The translations under genes were made by a program, and so were the position numbers. A stretch of DNA of 64,000 nucleotides from Actinomycetota bacterium. GTDB taxonomy: Bacteria > Actinomycetota > Thermoleophilia > Solirubrobacterales > 70-9. The first letter of the stretch is position 1, and each line of letters begins with the position of its first letter. The stretch spans positions 62,001-126,000 of the forward strand of contig JAFDWB010000084.1 in the NCBI GenBank assembly GCA_018268675.1, in the 5' to 3' direction. Of this stretch, positions 20,823 through 30,439 are shown one piece after another. The notes below the pieces were generated by a model. The model ran no database searches and was not told the DNA's origin. It was given only the letters and a program-made list of their open reading frames with translations.

Positions 20823-22466
20823 CTAGAAGAACGCGCCGCCCTTGTATTCGCCGAAGACGTCGCGCATCGCGCCGCAGACCTCGCCGATCGAGGCTTCGGC
20901 GGCGAGGGCGGAGCGGATCGGATGCAGGAGGTTGCCCTCGCCGCGGGCGACGTCGCGCAGCGACTCGAGCCGCGCCTCGACCGCCGCTTGGTCGCGCCGC
21001 TCCTTGAAGGCCTTCAGCCGCGCCAGCTGGCGCTGCTCGGACTCCGGGTCCACCTTGAGGATGTCGACGTCGTCGACCTGCTCGGTGACGAATTTGTTGA
21101 CGCCGACGATGATGTCCTGACCGGAGCGGTAGCGCTCGTGGTAGCTGTGCGCGGACTCCTCGATCTCGCGCTGCATGAACTCCAGCGCCTCGACCGAGCC
21201 GCCGAGCTCTTCGACCTTGCCCATCAGCTCCCAGGAGCGCGCCTCGATCTCGTCGGTCAGCGACTCGATGAAGTAGGAGCCCGCGAACGGATCGACCGTG
21301 TCGGCGACCCCCGACTCGTAGGCCAGCACCTGCTGGGTGCGCAGCGCGATCCGGGCCGAGCGCTCGGTCGGCAGTGCCAGCGCCTCGTCGAAGCCGTTGG
21401 TGTGGAGCGACTGGGTGCCGCCGGCGACCGCGGCGAAGCCCTGCAGCGCCACCCGCACAATGTTCACCTCCGGCTGCTGCGCCTGCAAGGTCACACCGCC
21501 GGTCTGCGTGTGGAACCGGATCTGCATCGATTTCGGGTTCTGGGCGCCGAACCGCTCGGCGACGATCTGCGCCCACATCCGCCGCACCGCGCGGAACTTG
21601 GCGATCTCCTGGAACACGTTGTTGTGACAGTTGAAGAAGAACGCGAGCCGCGGCGCGAACTCGTCGATCGCGAGGCCCCGCTCGAGCGCCGCCTCGACGT
21701 AGGCGATCGCGTTGGACAGGGTGAAGGCCACCTCCTGCACGGCCGAGCAGCCCTTCTCGCGGATGTGGTATCCGGAGATCGAGATCGTGTTCCATTTCGG
21801 CACGTTCTCGCGGCAGTACTCGAAGATGTCGGTGGTCAGCCGCATCGTCGGCGCCGGCGGGAAGATGTAGTTGCCGCGCGCCATGTACTCCTTCAGCACG
21901 TCGTTCTGGACGGTGCCGCGCAGCTTCTCCGACGGCACGCCCTGCTCCTCGCCGACCAGCTCGTAGAGCAGCAGCAGACAGGCGGCGGGGGCGTTGATCG
22001 TCATCGAGGTGGAGACGCCGTCGAGCGGGATCCCCTCGAAGCAGATCCGCATGTCCTCGATCGTGTCGATCGGCACCCCGGTCCGCCCCACCTCGCCGTA
22101 ACAGAGCGGATCGTCGGAGTCACGGCCCAGCTGGGTCGGCAGGTCGAAGGCCATCGAGAGGCCGGTCGACCCGTTCTCGATCAGGTACCGGTACCGCTCG
22201 TTGGTGTCCTCGGGGGAGGCGAAGCCGGCGTACTGGCGCATCGTCCAGAGCCGGTCGCGGTACATCCCCTCGTGGATGCCGCGGGTGAAGGGCGGCGCGC
22301 CGGGCGCGCCGAGGCGCTCCTCGAGGCCGGGCGCGACGTCCCCCTCCTCGTAGAGGGCCTTGATCTCGATGCCGGAGTCGGTGAAGACCCGCTCGTCGTC
22401 GGGCCCGACCAGCGGCGCGATCGTGCGGTGCGCCTCCTCGGCGGAGCTGTCAGGGGTGGTCGCCAT
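20823..22466 (-). CDS. methylmalonyl-CoA mutase family large subunit (no B12 domain)
   Basis: 547 residues from ATG 22464-22466; the upstream in-frame extension has no family similarity. It is the substrate-binding TIM barrel of acyl-CoA mutases: [99 protein letters not shown] and [15 protein letters not shown]. The C-terminal cobalamin-binding domain is absent, so a separate small subunit must exist elsewhere. The Tyr that abuts B12 in classical methylmalonyl-CoA mutase (GYDSD) is Arg here (GRDSD), placing it in a distinct actinobacterial clade whose substrate is uncertain. Neighbouring pccB supports a C3/C4 CoA pathway. Confidence 0.85.
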   Translation of the reverse strand: MATTPDSSAEEAHRTIAPLVGPDDERVFTDSGIEIKALYEEGDVAPGLEERLGAPGAPPFTRGIHEGMYRDRLWTMRQYAGFASPEDTNERYRYLIENGSTGLSMAFDLPTQLGRDSDDPLCYGEVGRTGVPIDTIEDMRICFEGIPLDGVSTSMTINAPAACLLLLYELVGEEQGVPSEKLRGTVQNDVLKEYMARGNYIFPPAPTMRLTTDIFEYCRENVPKWNTISISGYHIREKGCSAVQEVAFTLSNAIAYVEAALERGLAIDEFAPRLAFFFNCHNNVFQEIAKFRAVRRMWAQIVAERFGAQNPKSMQIRFHTQTGGVTLQAQQPEVNIVRVALQGFAAVAGGTQSLHTNGFDEALALPTERSARIALRTQQVLAYESGVADTVDPFAGSYFIESLTDEIEARSWELMGKVEELGGSVEALEFMQREIEESAHSYHERYRSGQDIIVGVNKFVTEQVDDVDILKVDPESEQRQLARLKAFKERRDQAAVEARLESLRDVARGEGNLLHPIRSALAAEASIGEVCGAMRDVFGEYKGGAFF

Positions 22467-22611
22467 CCCGCAAGGATATTGAGAGACCGCAACCAGCGGC
22501 CGGCCAAGGGGTTGTTGGGTTCGGTAACCGCTAATAGGCTGCCAACCAATCAACTTGCCGTAAGTCGCCAAGGGCACAGCAGGGGGCGGCACACGCAATT
22601 GGAGGAACTAC

Positions 22612-23931
22612 ATGTCTGAATCGTCCCGGCTCGGCAGGGCCAGGGGAAGAGCGCTGCCGGCCGCATTCTTGGCCGCGGCGCTGGTCGCGATGCTCGCGCT
22701 TGCGCCGCTCGCCTCCGCCGCCACGCCAAATCCGATCGCGAGCGGCAGCACGACGCTCACCATCAACGGTGGCTTCAACAACCAGCTCAAGAAGGCCGGC
22801 ATCAAGCTCGCCGCGATCAAGCCGGCCAAGCTCAAAGGCACCAAGGCGACCTTCACGGTCACCGGCGGTGAAATCGAAGCGACCAACGGCCTCGGCACGA
22901 TCGCCCAGGGCGGCGGCCTGAAGCTGACCTGGGGCAAGAAGTCGGCCCCGGTGAAGGGCCTCGAACTGAACACCAAGGCCAAGTCCCTGAGCGCCACCGT
23001 GGGCGGCAAGAAGGTGAAGCTGGCGACGCTCTCCGGCGTCAAGTCGGCGCGCCTCGGCTTCGGCAACAGCATCACGACGGCGAACGTCAAGCTGACCAAG
23101 GCCGGCGCCAACGCGCTGAACCAGAAGCTGACCCCGCCCCCGACCAAGACCAAGGTCAAGAAGAACGGCAAGACCGTGACCAAGGTCGTGAAGACGATGC
23201 CGCCGTTCAAGGCGAACACGGTGCTCGGCAAGACCAACACCCAGGTCGAACCGAAGACCGACAACGTCCTGCCGACCGGCACGATGACCTACAACGGCGA
23301 CCCGACCCTGCTGGGCAAGCTCAAAGACGTCGGCGTCGAAGTCCAGACGATCAGCCCGACGACGCAGAGCGGGACCACGTTCAGCTCCGCGATCAGCGGC
23401 GGCACGATCTCGCCCCTCGGGACCAGCGGCCAGGTCAACAGCAGCGGCGGCCTGAAGCTGGTGCAGAAGATCGAAGGCGGCCCGACCACCACGATCACGC
23501 TCGCCGCGATCGGCGTCGACCTCGGGCAGAAGACGGCGGGCGTCGAAGTGATCGGCGAATCGAACGCCGAAACGGAAGGCAAAAAACCGCTGAACCTCGG
23601 CAACCTCGGGCGCAGCTCGATCGCCGACCTGACGATCACCAGCCTCACCCCGAACCCGGCGACGCGCACCGTGGCGGTCAACGCCACCGCGACGATCCAG
23701 GCAGTGGCCGCCGAAGTTCTGAACGGCTTCGTGAAGGTCTACGAGGGCGCCTATGCCGTGGGCGCGGCGCAGGCCATCGAGGCGAAAATCAAAAACCACG
23801 AACTTCCGGAACTGAAACCGGAAGAAATCAAGGCGATGGCCGAAAAAGCCGCTGCCGAAAGAGTGGCGAACGACCAGATCAAGTCGGGCGAATCGCTCGG
23901 CTCGTTCTCCTTCACCGCGACCGGCGAATAG
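22612..23931 (+). CDS. secreted two-repeat beta-rich surface protein
   Basis: 439 residues. A signal peptide (AFLAAALVAMLALAPLASAA) is followed by two diverged ~150-residue repeats, each starting with an LKKAG/LKDVG segment and containing a GGLKL strand (TIAQGGGLKLTWGKK and VNSSGGLKLVQKIEG). This architecture is frequent among exported proteins of this lineage and is distantly HtaA-like in feel, but no heme-binding motif is evident. A charged C-terminal stretch (KAMAEKAAAERVANDQ) follows. Good ribosome-binding site GGAGG before ATG 22612. About 20 of 22 Glu codons are GAA. It ends at a strong terminator. Function unknown, probably structural or wall-associated. Confidence 0.7.
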   Translation: MSESSRLGRARGRALPAAFLAAALVAMLALAPLASAATPNPIASGSTTLTINGGFNNQLKKAGIKLAAIKPAKLKGTKATFTVTGGEIEATNGLGTIAQGGGLKLTWGKKSAPVKGLELNTKAKSLSATVGGKKVKLATLSGVKSARLGFGNSITTANVKLTKAGANALNQKLTPPPTKTKVKKNGKTVTKVVKTMPPFKANTVLGKTNTQVEPKTDNVLPTGTMTYNGDPTLLGKLKDVGVEVQTISPTTQSGTTFSSAISGGTISPLGTSGQVNSSGGLKLVQKIEGGPTTTITLAAIGVDLGQKTAGVEVIGESNAETEGKKPLNLGNLGRSSIADLTITSLTPNPATRTVAVNATATIQAVAAEVLNGFVKVYEGAYAVGAAQAIEAKIKNHELPELKPEEIKAMAEKAAAERVANDQIKSGESLGSFSFTATGE

Positions 23932-23952
23932 CCCGGGCGCAGAGGATTCGGG

Positions 23953-23980
23953 AAAGGGCGGCCTCCGGGCCGCCCTTTTT
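23953..23980 (+). terminator. Rho-independent terminator
   Basis: AAAGGGCGGCC / GGCCGCCCTTT stem with a short loop and a terminal run of T, 21 bp after the stop of the secreted repeat protein. Confidence 0.85.
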
Positions 23981-24012
23981 CGTGGGTGCGTGCCCCGTGG
24001 GCGGGCGGCCGC

Positions 24013-24960
<948 letters not shown>

Positions 24961-25150
24961 CGGCGCCGATGCTACCTGCTCGCGCCGGATGGGCCCGGCG
25001 CCACGACGCCGCGTGATTCGTTCTCTCCAAATTGCACGAGTTTCCCGCCGAACGCCGCGCATCAGGGGGGAGAAGACGCCGCCCCCCGGCGCTTACGTGA
25101 AAGTGTTCGATGCAGCGAATTAAATAGAGCGGACGGGGAGAATCGAACTA

Positions 25151-26551
25151 GTGGGTCCGAGCAGGGACACGGGGCGCGCGAGCGCCCCGATCGACGTGGA
25201 GTCGAGGGAGGGCGGCGGGTCGCCGATCGACGCGGGGGCGCGGCGGCGCGCCGCGGTCGAGACCTTCGCCCAGCAGGAGGCGTCGCTGCGGCGCGCCGCG
25301 CTGCGCTACTCGATCTGCGCCGACGACGCCGAAGACGCGCTGCAGCGCGGGCTCGAGATCCTTCTCACCAAGGCGCCGTCCGGCGACGCCCGCGAGCTCG
25401 TCCGCTGGACCCACACCGTGGTCAAGCACGAGGCGCTCGCGGTGCGCGCCGAGCGCGAGCGACTCCTCGCCGGGCCCGCCGCCGCGACCACCGAGCCGGG
25501 CCGCGAGGACTGGGTCGCGATGCTGCCCGCAGAGGTCGCCGGGCCGGCCGAGCGGGCCGAGCGCCACGAGGCGATCGAGCGCAGCCGCGAGGCCCTGGCG
25601 ACGCTGAAGGCGCCCGAGCTGCGTGCCCTCGGTCTCCTCGCCGAGGGCTACTCCTACCGCGAGATCGCCGCGATCACGGGGTTCTCGACGCGGAAGGTGA
25701 ACCGTTCGGTCGCCGAGGGGCGGGAGCGCTTCCGCCGCTTCCTGCTCCGCCGCGAGGGCGGCGCCCGCTGCGCCGAGCTGGCGCCCGTCCTCTCCGCCTT
25801 CGCCGACGGTGAGGCTGCGGCGACCGACGTCGCCACGCTGCGCGACCACCTGCGGACCTGCGGCCACTGCCGGCGGACGCTGCGCGCCTACCGCGCCGTG
25901 CCCGGGGCCGCCGCGGCGCTCCTCCCCGTTCTGCCGCCGCCCCGCGGCGCGCTCGTCGGCCGCCTCCACGACGCCTACGCCGCCGTCGCGACCCGGCTCG
26001 GCGGCGGCGGGTCGGGCGCCTCGGACTCGACCCTCGGCGGGCTGGCGGCGGCAGGCGGCACGCGCGGCGCCGGGATGGCGGCGCTCGCCAAGGTGCTGGC
26101 GATCTGCGCCGGGACCGTCGGCGGGGCCGCCTGCTTGGCGACCGGGATCGTTCCGGCGCCGCTGCTCGACGCGCCCGAGCGCCAGGCTCCGGCCCACCGG
26201 GTCGCCCACCACCGCGCCCGACCCACGGCGCAGGACGCGGTGGTCGCCCCGACCACCACCTACGAACCGGCGCCGCCCACCGCCACCGAAGTCGAAGCGG
26301 AACCGCAGCCAGAGGAAACGGGGGCGCCGTCCCACGCCGCCGAGAAGAAGGCCCGGGAAGCCGAAGAACAGCGGGCCGCGGCGAGCGTCCCGCCGGCGAG
26401 CGAAAGCGGCGCGGTCGAATACACCGAACCGGCGCCGGTGGAAGCGGCGAGCCCGAGCTCGACCTCCTCGGCCGCGAGCTCGGGTGGCGGCGCGGGTGGC
26501 TCGACCGGCGGCGCGGCGGGCGGCAACGCCGCCGGGGAGTTCGGGCCATGA
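25151..26551 (+). CDS. ECF sigma-like factor fused to a membrane zinc-finger anti-sigma factor
   Basis: 466 residues from GTG 25151. Residues ~35-200 look like ECF sigma regions 2 and 4 (ALRYSICADDAEDALQRGLE; LLAEGYSYREIAAITGFSTR). Residues ~225-245 carry a ZAS-type motif (RDHLRTCGHCRRTLR). A transmembrane helix lies near 310-335 (LAKVLAICAGTVGGAACLAT). The outside part is Pro/Ala/Glu-rich and Ser/Gly-rich with no fold. Joining activator and inhibitor in one membrane chain implies release by proteolysis or conformational change. Glu codons are GAG before the helix (25 of 26) and GAA after it (12 of 16). Its stop overlaps the next gene (ATGA). Confidence 0.82.
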   Translation: MGPSRDTGRASAPIDVESREGGGSPIDAGARRRAAVETFAQQEASLRRAALRYSICADDAEDALQRGLEILLTKAPSGDARELVRWTHTVVKHEALAVRAERERLLAGPAAATTEPGREDWVAMLPAEVAGPAERAERHEAIERSREALATLKAPELRALGLLAEGYSYREIAAITGFSTRKVNRSVAEGRERFRRFLLRREGGARCAELAPVLSAFADGEAAATDVATLRDHLRTCGHCRRTLRAYRAVPGAAAALLPVLPPPRGALVGRLHDAYAAVATRLGGGGSGASDSTLGGLAAAGGTRGAGMAALAKVLAICAGTVGGAACLATGIVPAPLLDAPERQAPAHRVAHHRARPTAQDAVVAPTTTYEPAPPTATEVEAEPQPEETGAPSHAAEKKAREAEEQRAAASVPPASESGAVEYTEPAPVEAASPSSTSSAASSGGGAGGSTGGAAGGNAAGEFGP

Positions 26552-28650
26552 GGCGCCGCGTGCGCGCCACCGCGGCCGGCGCGCCCTGCCGCCCGGCCGC
26601 CTGGCTCGCGACGGCCCTGGTCGCGCTCGCGCTCGCCGCCGGTGCCCTACCGTCCCCTGCCGCGGGCTCCGACGGCTACTACCTGACCGGGCTCCACGTC
26701 GTCGGCGGCGACGTCTGGCACGCCGACAACTGGTTCCGGGTGGAGTGGGACCCCAACCCGCCCGGCACCAGCCCGGGGTCGGTCGTCGAATACGAAGTCG
26801 GCGGCCCGAACGGGGAGCTCATCCCCGGCCCGGTGGAATCGGTGGCGAACCCCTGGAACGTGGCGGTCGTCTCGGTCCCGCCCGTGCCCGGCGTCTACCG
26901 CTTCCAGGCGCGCAACTGGAAGGGCCCGACAAACTTCGGCCCCGACGCGCTCGGCCCCAAGGCCTCGGTGCCGCTCTACTTCGACGACGCGCGCCCGGCC
27001 GCGGTCTCGATCACCGCCCCCGCCTGGGTGGCCGCCGGCGCGCCGGTCCCGATCCGCATCGGCCGCCCCGGCGCGCTGCCGGTCTCCGGGATCGCCGGGT
27101 ACGCGGTCTCGATCGACGGCGCCGCGGCCGGCTCCCCGTGCGCCAGGCGCGAGCGCTGCGCTCCCGGCGAGGTCGACCTCGCGGGCGGGATCGGCGACGA
27201 CGCGCTCTCGCTGCCCGCGCCGCCGGAAGGCATCGGCTACGTCCACGCGGTCGCCGTGTCGGGGTCGGGGATGAGCTCGGCGCCGACCGCGACCGCCCCG
27301 ATCGGGGTCGACGGCACGCCGCCGCAGGTGCGGCTCGAAGGGGCGCCTGAGGGCTGGGCGGCGGGCCCGGTGCGGCTGACGGCGCTCGCCCTCGACCCGC
27401 TGTCCGGGATGGCCGCGGCGGGGCCGGGCGGCCCGGTGACCGCGATCGGGATCGAGGGCGACGCGCCGCGGGTGGCACCCGGCGGCGCCGCGTCGCTCAC
27501 CGTGGCCGGCGAGGGCTCCCACCGCGTCACCTTCTGGGCGCGGGACGCCGTCGGCAACGCGGGCGACGGCAGCCTCGCCTTCGCGCGGCCGGGGACGGCG
27601 ACCGTCCGCATCGACGAAAGCGGGCCGACCGTGCGCTTCGCCGCCCGCGATCCGGCCGACCCGGAGCGGATCGAGGCGACGGTCGCCGATTCCCTCTCCG
27701 GGCCCGCCGCCGACCGCGGCGCGATCGAGATCCGCCCGGTCGGCAGCCCGGGTCGCTTCCAGCCGTTGCCAACCGACGTGAGGCGGGGGCGGCTCGTCGC
27801 CCGCTGGAGCTCCGACGACTTCCCCCGCGGGCCTTACGAATTTCGCGCCGTCGGCTACGACGCGGCGGGGAACGCGACGGCCTCGACCGCGGGCGCCGAC
27901 GGTCCGGCACTCGTCCTCCGCAACCCGGTCAAGCGCGAGGCACGGCTCGCCTTCGGCTTCGGCGCGGCGAAGCTGGTGTTCCAGCGCTGCACGCGCGCCG
28001 ACGGCGGGCGCCGCTGCCGGCGGACCGTGATCCGGCCGTTCGCGCGCCGACCGGAGAGCCGCTCCGTCCCCTGCTGCCACGCCGCGCTGGTCGGCGGGCG
28101 CCTCACGGACGCGGGCGGGCATCCGCTGGCCGGGCAGCCGGTCGACGTCGTCGAGTCCTTCGCCCGCGGCGCCCGCCAGGGGACGCGGGCGACCACCGTC
28201 GCCACCGACGCCCGCGGACGGTTCCGGGCCTGGCTCGAGCCCGGGCCGAGCCGGCGGGTGAGCGCCGGGTTCGCGGGCACCGCCCGCCTCACCCGCGCCG
28301 GCGGGCGGCGGCTGCGACTGCGGGTCCGCGCCGGGGTGCGCCTGCGGGTGTCGAGCGCGCACGCGCGGGTCGGCGGCGCGCCGATCGTCTTCGGCGGGCG
28401 CGTCGTCCACCCGGAAGCGCGGATCCCGCCGACCGGCCTGCCGGTGCGGCTCGAGTTCCGGCTGGCGGGCATGGCCTGGTCGGAGTTCCGCACCCTGCAG
28501 ACCGACAGCGCCGGGCGCTTCAGCTACCCGTACTCGTTCAGCGACGACGACAGCGCCGGGGTCCGCTTCCTCTTCCGCGCCTCCGTCCCCGCGACCGGTG
28601 GCTGGGCGTATGCCCCGGCGACCTCGCGGCCGGTGGCGGTGACGGGCTGA
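26548..28650 (+). CDS. large secreted Ig-like/carboxypeptidase-regulatory-like protein
   Basis: 700 residues with an N-terminal signal (AWLATALVALALAAGALPSP). Several beta-sandwich-like units follow: DGTPPQVRLEGAPEGW, ESGPTVRFAARDPADPERIE and FRAVGYDAAGNATAS are typical of bacterial Ig-like repeats. The later LVGGRLTDAGGHPLAGQPVD and TDARGRFRAWLEPGPSRRV resemble carboxypeptidase-regulatory (transthyretin-like) repeats. No anchor is visible. It is translationally coupled (ATGA) to the sigma/anti-sigma fusion, so it may be its output or its extracellular partner. GAA is used in about a third of Glu codons, intermediate between cytosolic and exported genes. Confidence 0.75.
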   Translation: MRRRVRATAAGAPCRPAAWLATALVALALAAGALPSPAAGSDGYYLTGLHVVGGDVWHADNWFRVEWDPNPPGTSPGSVVEYEVGGPNGELIPGPVESVANPWNVAVVSVPPVPGVYRFQARNWKGPTNFGPDALGPKASVPLYFDDARPAAVSITAPAWVAAGAPVPIRIGRPGALPVSGIAGYAVSIDGAAAGSPCARRERCAPGEVDLAGGIGDDALSLPAPPEGIGYVHAVAVSGSGMSSAPTATAPIGVDGTPPQVRLEGAPEGWAAGPVRLTALALDPLSGMAAAGPGGPVTAIGIEGDAPRVAPGGAASLTVAGEGSHRVTFWARDAVGNAGDGSLAFARPGTATVRIDESGPTVRFAARDPADPERIEATVADSLSGPAADRGAIEIRPVGSPGRFQPLPTDVRRGRLVARWSSDDFPRGPYEFRAVGYDAAGNATASTAGADGPALVLRNPVKREARLAFGFGAAKLVFQRCTRADGGRRCRRTVIRPFARRPESRSVPCCHAALVGGRLTDAGGHPLAGQPVDVVESFARGARQGTRATTVATDARGRFRAWLEPGPSRRVSAGFAGTARLTRAGGRRLRLRVRAGVRLRVSSAHARVGGAPIVFGGRVVHPEARIPPTGLPVRLEFRLAGMAWSEFRTLQTDSAGRFSYPYSFSDDDSAGVRFLFRASVPATGGWAYAPATSRPVAVTG

Positions 28651-28686
28651 TGCGCGCCGCGACGCGGGGCGGGCGCGGCGAAAAAA

Positions 28687-28714
28687 AGGCCGCCCCGGGA
28701 GCCCGGGACGGCCT
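28687..28714 (-). terminator. hairpin terminator of the Lys/Ala-rich gene
   Basis: On the minus strand AGGCCG...CGGCCT forms a GC stem followed by seven T (the A-run at 28681-28687 on the plus strand), 27 bp past the stop at 28741. It could also serve the plus-strand gene weakly. Confidence 0.7.
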
Positions 28715-28740
28715 GCGCTGCTTCGGGTGGCGTGGAGGAC

Positions 28741-29235
28741 CTAGCGGAGCGCGGCGAGCTGGTCGGAGACCTGCTTCACCCGGCGCTCGACCTCGTCACG
28801 GCTGGTCTTGATCGTCGAGGTCGCGGTCGAGGCCACGGCCTGCTGGCGCTTGCGGACGTCGCGCTCGACCCGGGTGCGGGTCTTCCGCGCCTCGGTGGTG
28901 GCGCGTTTGCGGGCGGTGGTGCCGCGGCGTTCGGTGCGCTTCGCCGCGTTCTCGATCTTGCGGCGGTAGGCCCTCAGCTCTTTTTCGGCCTTGGTGCGGC
29001 TCGTCCACGGCTCGACGATGTCGCCCACCTTGTCGCTCACCGAGAGCACCGCGCCGACCGGGAAGTCGACGGCGGACTCGAGGATCGCCTGCGCCTGGGT
29101 CTTCTCCGCGGCGGGCGCCTTGGCCGTGGCTTTTTTCGGCGCGTCCGCGTTCTTGGCGGTCGTTTTCTTCGCTTGGGCCGTGGCTTTTTTGGCCTCGGTC
29201 TTCGATTTGCTGCTGTTGCTGCTCTGCGTTGCCAT
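28741..29235 (-). CDS. Lys/Ala-rich histone H1-like / coiled-coil protein
   Basis: 164 residues from ATG 29235 (GAGGGG site upstream). Residues 1-50 are a Lys/Ala/Thr tail (KKATAQAKKTTAKNADAPKK, KKATAKAPAAEK) like histone H1-type bacterial proteins. Residues 50-164 are a long, highly charged helix (KAEKELRAYRRKIENAAKRT; VERDVRKRQQAVASTATS) likely to form a coiled coil. DNA or polyanion binding is the probable activity; a phasin-like or HBHA-like surface role is an alternative. Two LexA-type boxes lie 55-85 bp upstream, so SOS control is predicted. A terminator follows. Confidence 0.65.
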   Translation of the reverse strand: MATQSSNSSKSKTEAKKATAQAKKTTAKNADAPKKATAKAPAAEKTQAQAILESAVDFPVGAVLSVSDKVGDIVEPWTSRTKAEKELRAYRRKIENAAKRTERRGTTARKRATTEARKTRTRVERDVRKRQQAVASTATSTIKTSRDEVERRVKQVSDQLAALR

Positions 29236-29288
29236 GAAGACGTACCCCTCTGGTTTCGGTCGGATGGCTCGGGCGGGGCCGAGTCTAA

Positions 29289-29302
29289 CGAACATATGTT
29301 CC
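29289..29302. promoter_or_regulatory. LexA (SOS) box 1
   Basis: CGAACATATGTTCC fits the Gram-positive/actinobacterial SOS box GAAC-N4-GTTC exactly and is a perfect 12-bp palindrome at its core (29290-29301). It lies upstream of the Lys/Ala-rich gene. Confidence 0.75.
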
Positions 29303-29305
29303 TTA

Positions 29306-29319
29306 CGAACACACGTTCT
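29306..29319. promoter_or_regulatory. LexA (SOS) box 2
   Basis: CGAACACACGTTCT, a second GAAC-N4-GTTC site, is spaced 17 bp from the first (start to start), about 1.6 helical turns. Tandem boxes usually give tight LexA repression. Confidence 0.72.
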
Positions 29320-29340
29320 TAAACATCGGTACGCCTTTGG

Positions 29341-30162
29341 TTACACGGCCGACTGGGCGGCGCGGACGGCGGCGAGCGCCGCGTCGTCGCGAGCCGCGGC
29401 CATCGGGAAGCGGGCGTCGAGGTCGAGCGGGGTCGCCTCGAGCGGACCGTCGCCGAAGGCGACCGCGCCGCCCGCCTCGCGGACGATCAGCTGCGCGGCG
29501 GCGGCGTCGACCGAGCGGCAGGGGCGCAGGCTGAAGAAGGCGTCGAAGCGGCCGGCGGCGACGTAGGCGGCGGTGATCGCGATCGAGCCGACCACCCGGA
29601 GGCGGTAGGCGTTGCCGGAGAGGGAGCGCAGGGCGGGGACGGTCCAGGCGGGCTCCGCCGACTCGAGCCCGACCACCTCCAGCCGCCCGTTGCCGACCGC
29701 GACCCGGGCGGCCGTCCCGCCCACCGAGGCGCCGCCGCCGCGCGTCGCCACGAACTCCTCCTCGGCGCCGAAGTCGTGGACGAAGCCGAAGCGCACGTCG
29801 GCCATCGAGTCGCCGTCGGCGACCGCGATGCTGAGGCTGTGGGAGGGGATCGTGCGCCGCGCGTTCAGCGATCCGTCGATCGGGTCGACCACCACCCGCG
29901 CCGGGCCGCCGGCGCCGAAGGCGACCTCGCCGCGCTCCTCCGAGACCGCGACGAACGACGCCCCTTCCTCCGCCAGGCGCTCGAGCTCGGCGAACACCTC
30001 GTCCTCCGCCCGGCGGTCGATCACCAGCGTCCGGTCGCCGCCCTCGCCGACCCCCTCGTACACGGTCCGTTCCTCGCTGCTGACCACCTCGGCGAAGATG
30101 CGCCGCTGCGCCGCGACGATGCGGCGACAGATTCCCGGCCAGTCGGCGTCGAAGATGTCCAC
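29341..30162 (-). CDS. inositol monophosphatase family protein
   Basis: 273 residues from GTG 30162. Metal and phosphate motifs are present: SEERGEVAFG (first acidic pair, normally EE), VVDPIDGSLNARRTIPSHS (DPIDGT-like) and FSLRPCRSVDAAAAQLIVRE (the normal W-D-x-A-A replaced by S-V-D-A-A-A). Family members hydrolyse inositol phosphate, fructose-1,6-bisphosphate or PAP with Mg2+. The N-terminal helix layout resembles archaeal-type IMP/FBPase proteins. Which substrate it uses is unknown. Longer starts run into the hairpin at 30242 and were not chosen. It precedes the SOS-boxed gene on the same strand. Confidence 0.85.
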   Translation of the reverse strand: MDIFDADWPGICRRIVAAQRRIFAEVVSSEERTVYEGVGEGGDRTLVIDRRAEDEVFAELERLAEEGASFVAVSEERGEVAFGAGGPARVVVDPIDGSLNARRTIPSHSLSIAVADGDSMADVRFGFVHDFGAEEEFVATRGGGASVGGTAARVAVGNGRLEVVGLESAEPAWTVPALRSLSGNAYRLRVVGSIAITAAYVAAGRFDAFFSLRPCRSVDAAAAQLIVREAGGAVAFGDGPLEATPLDLDARFPMAAARDDAALAAVRAAQSAV

Positions 30163-30241
30163 GGCCCCGGACTCTACGTGGTCGATTCCACGACTCCCTG
30201 GGCCGGCCGGCGCCTCGCGGCGTGCGCGCAGGTCCTCGGTC

Positions 30242-30282
30242 AGTTCGCACTTCCCCGCGCTATCCGCGGGTTTCTGCGAACT
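30242..30282. repeat. hairpin (AGTTCGCA ... TGCGAACT)
   Basis: Nested inverted repeat: outer arms AGTTCGCA (30242-30249) and TGCGAACT (30275-30282), inner CCCGCG / CGCGGG. It lies between the divergent phosphatase and helicase genes, 22 bp from a second hairpin. No T-run. Confidence 0.65.
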
Positions 30283-30303
30283 CACCGGACCACCAGGGCC
30301 ACG

Positions 30304-30344
30304 GCTGAAGCATTTTGGTCGTCGGGGCACCAAAATGCTTCAGC
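30304..30344. repeat. hairpin with 16-bp perfect arms
   Basis: GCTGAAGCATTTTGGT (30304-30319), 9-nt loop, ACCAAAATGCTTCAGC (30329-30344). It is AT-richer than its surroundings. Sited between divergent genes, so it is not a terminator for either; it may be a regulatory site or a dispersed palindrome. Confidence 0.7.
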
Positions 30345-30439
30345 GGGTGATCGGGCCGTCGGGCGGCAGCCGGCCGACTTCCGAATCGGCCACGCGATCG
30401 CCGGTCGGGCCAGGCCATTGGTCGCGCTAGCTTTGGGCG

